Assembly: GCF_040681875.1 (NCBI RefSeq)
Contig: NZ_JBFAZP010000016.1
Location: 1 to 64,000, forward strand
DNA from: Longispora sp040681875
GTDB taxonomy: Bacteria; Actinomycetota; Actinomycetes; Mycobacteriales; Micromonosporaceae
Direction of reading: 5' to 3'
DNA length: 64,000 bases
Below the pieces are notes generated by a model, which saw nothing but the letters and a program-made list of their open reading frames with translations, ran no database searches and was not told where the DNA came from. Positions 59,323 to 64,000 of this stretch are shown here, in pieces. Within the stretch, counting starts at the first letter, position 1. Every line of letters starts with the position of its first letter. A program made the position numbers and the translations under genes.

Positions 59323-60182
59323 CCATCGACCTGATGGGCCTTGACCCCGAAGCCCGGATGAGGCGGGTGCTGGCCCTACTCATCGCCGGCCGCGTTGCGC
59401 TGGGCCTCACCCAGGCGCAGGTCGCGGCCATGTTGCGCTGGTCGCTGTCGAAGGTGCTGCGCATCGAGAAAGGCAAGGTCGGCCTGTCCTACACCGACGC
59501 CCAAGCCCTGGCGGACCTCTATCGCCTCGATGAGGCGGTCCGGGTGCAGATCCTCGCCGTCGTCGGCGCGCACCACCCGACCGTCGGCCTGGTGCACGAC
59601 TACCGGGATCTGCTCACCACGACCGACCGTGCGGTCATCTCCCTGGAACAGTCCGCGACCCGCGTCCGCTACTGGGGCTTGTCAGCGATCCCACCGCTGC
59701 TGCAGACCCGCGACTACGCGGCCGTCTACCACCACCGTCCCGATCCGATCGCCGTCGAACGGCTCCTGGACCTCCTGGCGCTGCGCCAACAGGCCATGTT
59801 CGCCACCGGCCGCCGGACCCGCCTCGAGGTGCTGCTGGAGGAGGCCGCCCTCTGCATCGCCACCGGCGCCGGCCGGCTGACGCAACTGCACCACCTCCTG
59901 CACGCCCACGGCACCGCCGGTCTGACCGTGCGGTACGTGCCTCTCACGGCGGGCCCGCATCGGGGCTGGCTGGGCGGCCTGACGCTCTATGACGTGCCGG
60001 GCGAGCCGACCACCGTGCACCAGCTCAACGCCCTCGGCGGAGACCTGGACACCTCCCCGGCCGAGGCGCAACGGGCCGGTGCCCTGTTCGACCAGCTCCG
60101 CGACTTGTCCGTCCCCTTGCGCGACTTCCAACCGTCCGGCCACACAGGCCGGGCGCCCCTGCAAACGATCGGAGCAGCATGA
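59319..60182 (+). CDS. Xre-family DUF5753 regulator
   Basis: 287 aa. HTH at about residues 20-70 (LIAGRVALGLTQAQVAAMLRWSLSKVLRIEKGKVGLSYTDAQALADLYRL), then the DUF5753 domain (ISLEQSATRVRYWGLSAIPPLLQTRDYAAVYH, RLEVLLEEAALCIATGAGRLTQLHHLLHAHGTAGLTVRYVPLTAGPH, LTLYDVPGEPTTVHQLN). Probably regulates the lanthipeptide cluster and/or the membrane genes that follow; it overlaps the next gene by four bases. Confidence 0.85.
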   Translation: MTIDLMGLDPEARMRRVLALLIAGRVALGLTQAQVAAMLRWSLSKVLRIEKGKVGLSYTDAQALADLYRLDEAVRVQILAVVGAHHPTVGLVHDYRDLLTTTDRAVISLEQSATRVRYWGLSAIPPLLQTRDYAAVYHHRPDPIAVERLLDLLALRQQAMFATGRRTRLEVLLEEAALCIATGAGRLTQLHHLLHAHGTAGLTVRYVPLTAGPHRGWLGGLTLYDVPGEPTTVHQLNALGGDLDTSPAEAQRAGALFDQLRDLSVPLRDFQPSGHTGRAPLQTIGAA

Positions 60183-61084
60183 GCACCCCGCCCGACACCG
60201 CCTCCGCCGACGCCACCGAGGTTCCGGCCCCCACGAGTCGACCCGCCCGGACGCGGTGGTGGCCTCTGCCGGCCGCCGTCCTGGCGCTCGTGCTGGTGGG
60301 AGGTGGTGGTCTGGCCGTCTGGGCCGCCACGGCTCCGGCACGCCGCCCGGCGGTTGCGGTGCCGGTGCTGCCGGCCCCGGCCGAGCAAGGCCCGTGGGCC
60401 CAGGCCGGCGTGACCGGAATGACCGTGACCGTGTCGGGCACGGTCGTGGAACTGCGAGTGGTGCAGTCGGAGTCCATGGCCGACCCGGCGCAGGTCGAGC
60501 AGACCATGCGCCGGATGGCCAAGATCGCATGGCGTTCCTACGCCGGCCCTATGCAGCGCCTGGCGATCACCGCCACGACCCCCAGCCCGCCGCGTGAGCA
60601 CACCGCGTTCTACGCCGACGCCGACCTCTCCCACACCTTCGGGCCCCGCCCCGCCGACCTGGACCAGGGCGTGCCTCGCCCTACCCCGTCGTGGAAGGAC
60701 CCGAAGCCGGCTCCCGGCGCGCCGGTGAACGCGACCGAGGCGCGCAAGGTCCTCGACGATCTGTTCGCAGCCACGCTCACCGCCCCGCAGGGACATCCCC
60801 GACCCCAGCCGGCGCAAAAGGGCGAGGACTGCGACATGCCGGGCGGGCGGCGAATGGTCAGCGTGCGCGTCGACCTCGATCCCGACGCCTCCGCCGAGGC
60901 GCAACTGGTGGCCCTCGTCGACCTGTGGACAGCGCGGGGCATGGACGTGTTCCCGGACCTGGACTTCGGCCACGACAGCGTCCAGGCCCGCATCCTGACC
61001 CCCGCGGGCGCTGTGCTCGGCAACATCTCCGCCCGGGCCCAGGGCAGCTGGCTGTCGGTGACGGTGGACAGCCCATGCCTGTGA
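60179..61084 (+). CDS. Single-pass membrane protein, 301 aa
   Basis: Short cytoplasmic N-terminus, one membrane helix (WWPLPAAVLALVLVGGGGLAVWAA, about 27-50), and a 250-aa exterior domain with alternating strands and helices (MTVTVSGTVVELRVVQSESMADPAQVEQTMRRMAKIAWRSY). Two exterior Cys (CDMPGGRR and PCL) could form a disulfide. Same plan as 61075-61965, so the two are likely paralogs. Confidence 0.7.
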   Translation: MSTPPDTASADATEVPAPTSRPARTRWWPLPAAVLALVLVGGGGLAVWAATAPARRPAVAVPVLPAPAEQGPWAQAGVTGMTVTVSGTVVELRVVQSESMADPAQVEQTMRRMAKIAWRSYAGPMQRLAITATTPSPPREHTAFYADADLSHTFGPRPADLDQGVPRPTPSWKDPKPAPGAPVNATEARKVLDDLFAATLTAPQGHPRPQPAQKGEDCDMPGGRRMVSVRVDLDPDASAEAQLVALVDLWTARGMDVFPDLDFGHDSVQARILTPAGAVLGNISARAQGSWLSVTVDSPCL

Positions 61085-61965
61085 CCCGCACGTCCACCCC
61101 CGGCCGTACATACGCCGGGCAGACGGTGATCGAGCTGAGCCGCCCGACCCGCCCGTGGCGGTGGATCGCCGCAGCGGCGGCCGGAGTGATCGCGCTCGTG
61201 ATCACCGTAGCGGCGTTCACCACCGACAGCCGCGACCCCGTGCCGGCGGGCAGCAGCTGGCAGACGGCCGGCGTCGCCCACCTGGAACTGTCCGGCGGCG
61301 AGGACCTGCTGGTCGACGCCGACACCCACACCGACCTGAACACCCTCGCTCTCGCCGACGCGTACGTGTTGCGCCTGGCCCGCATCGCCTGGCGCACCGT
61401 CCCCGGGCGCCTGTCCTCGGTCACCGTCACCGTCACCAGCCTCGAGAAGCCAGCAGGGAACGCCACCCGCAGGTTCGCCGCGCTGGAACTGCTGCTGCGG
61501 GTCGGCCCGCGTCCGGCGGGCATGGACTCCCCGTCCGCGCCCGGCCCGAGCCCAACCACCACCGCACGCCCCGCACCCACCGCCCCGGTCGGTGACCCGT
61601 CGCAAATGCAGGTGTGGTGGTCAGACGTCACGGCGCGCACCGTCGTCTACTTCGGCCAAACCACACCGGCGAGCGTCGTGCCCGGCTGCCAGGCGGGCGG
61701 GCAGCCGGTGACGGTGCCGGTCGCGGTGAACGGGACGGCCGAGTCGTGGCTGCCATGGCTGGCGGCGTACTGGCAGGCCCTGGGCATGGCCACCGACACC
61801 CGCGACCTCGACGCCGGAGCCGCCCAGGTCTCCGCCACCGTCTCCGGCCGCGCCGACCTCGGAAAGATCACCGCCCGCTCGTCGGGTGACGACCACGGCG
61901 AGCAGTGGATCTGGCTCGACGTCACCACCTGCCCGCCTGCCCCATCGGCGAGGCCGGCTTCGTGA
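61075..61965 (+). CDS. Single-pass membrane protein, 296 aa, paralog of 60179-61084
   Basis: N-terminal tail, membrane helix (RWIAAAAAGVIALVITVAAF, about 28-47), exterior domain with HLELSGGEDLLVDADTHTDLNTLALADAYVLRLARIAWRTVPGRLSSVTVTVTS and C-terminal GTAESWLPWLAAYWQALGMATDTRDLDAGAAQVSATVSGRADLGKITARSSGD. This tail parallels WTARGMDVFPDLDFGHDSVQARILTPAGAVLGNISARAQG of its neighbour. GTG at 61081, overlapping the previous stop, is an equally good start. Confidence 0.65.
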   Translation: MPVTRTSTPGRTYAGQTVIELSRPTRPWRWIAAAAAGVIALVITVAAFTTDSRDPVPAGSSWQTAGVAHLELSGGEDLLVDADTHTDLNTLALADAYVLRLARIAWRTVPGRLSSVTVTVTSLEKPAGNATRRFAALELLLRVGPRPAGMDSPSAPGPSPTTTARPAPTAPVGDPSQMQVWWSDVTARTVVYFGQTTPASVVPGCQAGGQPVTVPVAVNGTAESWLPWLAAYWQALGMATDTRDLDAGAAQVSATVSGRADLGKITARSSGDDHGEQWIWLDVTTCPPAPSARPAS

Positions 61966-62051
61966 GGCCGACGGCGTACCGGCTGATCCGGCCACGGCTG
62001 GCGCACCGCCACCGGTCGGCCCCGGCACGCGCCCAACATCCGAACCCCTGA
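61962..62051 (+). CDS. 29-aa basic coupled micro-ORF
   Basis: GTG overlaps the previous stop (GTGA). VRPTAYRLIRPRLAHRHRSA followed by PARAQHPNP; strongly basic. Coupling is the only support. Confidence 0.3.
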   Translation: MRPTAYRLIRPRLAHRHRSAPARAQHPNP

Positions 62052-62068
62052 ACAAGGAGCACCACCCC

Positions 62069-62140
62069 GTGACCCCCGCACCCCACCCCCGCACACACCG
62101 GCCCCACCCGAGCCCGCGCGTCGTCGGGGGCTGGCGATGA
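62069..62140 (+). CDS. 23-aa His/Pro-rich coupled micro-ORF
   Basis: AAGGAG eight bases before a GTG; VTPAPHPRTHRPHPSPRVVG then GWR, with the stop overlapping the next start (ATGA). Likely serves to load ribosomes for the following membrane gene. Confidence 0.4.
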   Translation: MTPAPHPRTHRPHPSPRVVGGWR

Positions 62141-62658
62141 CACCGTGGAAGCTGGCCGCCGTGGCAGGCGGTCTCCTGGCCGTTATCGCGCTCTGGAAGG
62201 TCTTCGGTTCCGCCCGAGGGGACTACAAGATCGCCAAGGCGGCGGCCCAGCACCGCCGAAAGGTCCTGCACCTGGTCGTGTTCGCCCTCGTCGCGGTCCT
62301 GGTCGTACCCGCCGGCGTCGCGGCCATACCCCTGTTCGACCGCGGCGCGCCGTCCCCGGACCTCATGGTCGTCGACGCGACCGTTCCGCCGCGCGTCTGC
62401 GACAAGACCAACACCGGCGGGCTGGAGCTGCGGCGCACGTCGGCGACGACGGTGACCTGGACCTACACCACCGGCGGGCGGGAGGAGTCCACCGGGCGCG
62501 TGGACCTGACCATCCTCGTCAACCGCCGCCGGGCAGCCAAGGCCACGACCACGAACGGCACCCTGGACACCGTGCCTCCCGGCCCGGTGACCGTCACCGT
62601 CGAAGGGTTCCGCGCGGGCGACCGCGTGCACGCCACCTGCACGGTCCCACCAGCATGA
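62137..62658 (+). CDS. Membrane-anchored hypothetical protein, 173 aa
   Basis: Two hydrophobic helices (WKLAAVAGGLLAVIALWKVFG near 4-24 and VLHLVVFALVAVLVVPAGVAAIPL near 43-66) and a C-terminal beta-rich exterior domain with paired Cys (VCDKTNTGG and HATCTVPP) and Ig-like strands. Overlaps the next gene by ATGA. Unknown. Confidence 0.65.
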   Translation: MTPWKLAAVAGGLLAVIALWKVFGSARGDYKIAKAAAQHRRKVLHLVVFALVAVLVVPAGVAAIPLFDRGAPSPDLMVVDATVPPRVCDKTNTGGLELRRTSATTVTWTYTTGGREESTGRVDLTILVNRRRAAKATTTNGTLDTVPPGPVTVTVEGFRAGDRVHATCTVPPA

Positions 62659-63524
62659 CCAACCCACCGGGCAGCGCGACGCCGGCCCCGCGCGGGAAGG
62701 AGCCCGCGGTGTCGGTGCTGGCCTCCATCGACGTGGTGTCCCTGTCCCTTCCTGCCGGTGACAGTGCGGCGGTGCTGACCCGCGGACGTGAGGGCGCGGT
62801 GTTCGGCACCCACGAGGCTGGCGGCGGGTGGTGGTGGGCACCCGGCCACGACGACCCGGCCCGTCACCTGGGGTGGACGGTGAGCCTGGCCCGCATTCCG
62901 GGAGCAGTCGCCGCGGTGTCCGTTGCCGCGCCAACGCGCCTGAGCGATGTCGCCGGGGCGGCGGGGTTCGCCCGACGGTTGGCGGGCTCCCGCCCCGGTG
63001 GCGCGGTCCTGGCCGCCGGCCCGGTCCTCGCCCTGTGCCGTCCCGAGCCGCCCGTCGGCTGGCTGCGGATCCCACACCTGATCACCGATCGCACCGGTGA
63101 CGTGCGGGTCGTGTGGGAGGTCGTGGCGGAAGTCGCGGCGGAGCGCGTGCTGGGACACCCTGTGGGCGACGACAGCGTCCGCGCGCAGGTGGAGGAAGCC
63201 CTGCCGGCACTCGCGGACCTGCGGACGGCGATGGGTGCTGGACCCGAGGCCGTGCCCGATGGTCCTTTCGTCGAGCATCTGGCCGCGTGGGCGCTGGCCG
63301 CGCAGCCCCTCGATGTGGGCCTCGTGTACCGGTACTGGCCGCCCCTGTACGCGCACCTCGCCGCCGCGCGGACCCGACCGGCACCGGCGGCCCGCCCAGG
63401 CCACGCGCGCGGGCAGGACCGGGCTCGGCTCATGCGCCGCCGGGTCCTCGTACCAACTGGCCCCAGTCGCACCGGCCGCCTCGCACGGTCTGCCGGACGG
63501 AAACCTGAACCAGAGCCGACGTGA
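62655..63524 (+). CDS. Hypothetical protein, 289 aa
   Basis: Soluble, Ala/Val/Arg-rich: VSVLASIDVVSLSLPAGDSAAVLTRGREGAVFGTHEAGGGWWWAPGHDDPARHLGWTVSLARIPGAVAAVSVAAPTRLSD, a helical middle, and a basic C-terminal tail (RARLMRRRVLVPTGPSRTGRLARSAGRK). Last gene of the overlapping run that begins at 59155. Unrecognised. Confidence 0.6.
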   Translation: MTNPPGSATPAPRGKEPAVSVLASIDVVSLSLPAGDSAAVLTRGREGAVFGTHEAGGGWWWAPGHDDPARHLGWTVSLARIPGAVAAVSVAAPTRLSDVAGAAGFARRLAGSRPGGAVLAAGPVLALCRPEPPVGWLRIPHLITDRTGDVRVVWEVVAEVAAERVLGHPVGDDSVRAQVEEALPALADLRTAMGAGPEAVPDGPFVEHLAAWALAAQPLDVGLVYRYWPPLYAHLAAARTRPAPAARPGHARGQDRARLMRRRVLVPTGPSRTGRLARSAGRKPEPEPT

Positions 63525-63716
63525 CCAGGTCTCACCCGGACCGCCTTCGGCCGCACCGGCCGGCCGACACGCACCGTCTTGCCCCTTCAATGAGCCGCCC
63601 ACTTGACCAGGACGACAGGCGCGACCCCGACACGGTAGTCCGGATCTGCTTGACATCTCACAGGTCGCAGCCAGAGGACAAGATCAGTCGGACCCAAACA
63701 GCTCGGGTCTCAGACA

Positions 63717-64000
63717 TCAGGCGTCGGGCCAGTGGTAGGCGAGGGTGACGGTGCGGCGCACGCCCTGCTCGATGAGGACCTGACCTCGGTGGTTGCCGTT
63801 GCCGAACCCGCCGTCCTCGTCAATCACCAGACCATCCGCCGCGTTCAGCAAGGTGCCGACCGCTTCCAGCAGCCAGCCGTCGACCCCGGTGGCCCGTGCG
63901 GACGTCATGGCGTGGTGGTGTACCTCGTCGAACGGCACGCTGGCAGCCTGGGCTTCGTGTAGGAGACGTATCGCGGTCCTGCTCGCGGCGTTCCAGTCCC
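63717..64000 (-). CDS. C-terminal part of an unknown gene (right edge)
   Basis: Open reading frame entering from the right edge: DWNAASRTAIRLLHEAQAASVPFDEVHHHAMTSARATGVDGWLLEAVGTLLNAADGLVIDEDGGFGNGNHRGQVLIEQGVRRTVTLAYHWPDA. Codon usage is typical for this genome. Start lies outside the window; family not recognised. Confidence 0.6.
   Translation of the reverse strand, partial: DWNAASRTAIRLLHEAQAASVPFDEVHHHAMTSARATGVDGWLLEAVGTLLNAADGLVIDEDGGFGNGNHRGQVLIEQGVRRTVTLAYHWPDA

Noticed and set aside
1..64000. tRNA, rRNA or tmRNA genes as integration sites
   Set aside because: No tRNA-like cloverleaf or rRNA segment was recognised by eye; a tRNAscan run would be decisive.

Overview
The DNA is very GC-rich, uses GTG starts and strong AGGAGG ribosome binding sites, and carries DUF5753 regulators, an FxLD lanthipeptide cluster and a TCGAAC-N4-type SOS box. 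All of this points to a filamentous actinomycete (Streptomyces/Micromonospora/Streptosporangiales type; the genus cannot be fixed from sequence alone). No tRNA, rRNA or CRISPR array was seen.

Bases 1-18640 are an accessory block typical of an actinomycete conjugative plasmid or ICE. Nearly all genes lie on the minus strand: ParB-like, SSB-like and DUF932 proteins, a PP2C phosphatase with an N-terminal zinc-binding segment, a PP-loop enzyme, paralogous DNA-binding proteins and many Cys-rich hypotheticals, plus a plus-strand Xre/RES toxin-antitoxin pair. The striking feature is a family of 12 related 5' leaders. Each has a hairpin whose stem differs in sequence but stays paired and whose loop contains TGGC, followed by an invariant CGCCACACC just before the ribosome binding site. 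The loop TGGC can pair with GCCA of that motif, giving an H-type pseudoknot. Ten copies are fused to a sigma70-like promoter (-35, 16-18 nt, TAGAAT or TAATAT). Two copies lack one, which argues for control at the RNA level. I know of no described element like this.

Bases 18640-23655 hold a long nested inverted repeat, a membrane protein, a lipoprotein, an unknown protein, an HslV/proteasome-like Ntn-hydrolase candidate and a decayed integrase tail. From 23656 to 40039 an ATP-dependent DNA ligase gene is split into two in-frame halves by about 15.4 kb of foreign DNA. That DNA carries a recombinase trio (active tyrosine recombinase, small HTH protein, 842-aa zinc-ribbon protein with a degenerate integrase domain), a one-module formyltransferase-adenylation-carrier-reductase NRPS predicted to activate glycine, and a graveyard of gene fragments. 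It also carries a DUF1573-like protein, a beta/gamma-crystallin-like protein and a 627-aa protein of unknown role.

Bases 40420-48112 contain an HNH protein with a C-terminal membrane helix, a third ligase remnant, a LexA-boxed ImuA-like gene, a Nudix hydrolase overlapping a large HTH regulator, a LOG-like protein and a second HTH regulator. Divergent from a TetR regulator at 48112 runs a long plus-strand block: 2OG-Fe(II) oxygenase, PLP dehydratase, small unknowns, then an FxLD class I lanthipeptide cluster. The cluster has a 45-aa precursor, LanB, LanC and a single polypeptide fusing a SpaB_C-type elimination domain to an isoaspartate-type methyltransferase. It is followed by a DUF5753 regulator and an overlapping run of single-pass membrane proteins. 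A truncated gene enters from the right edge.
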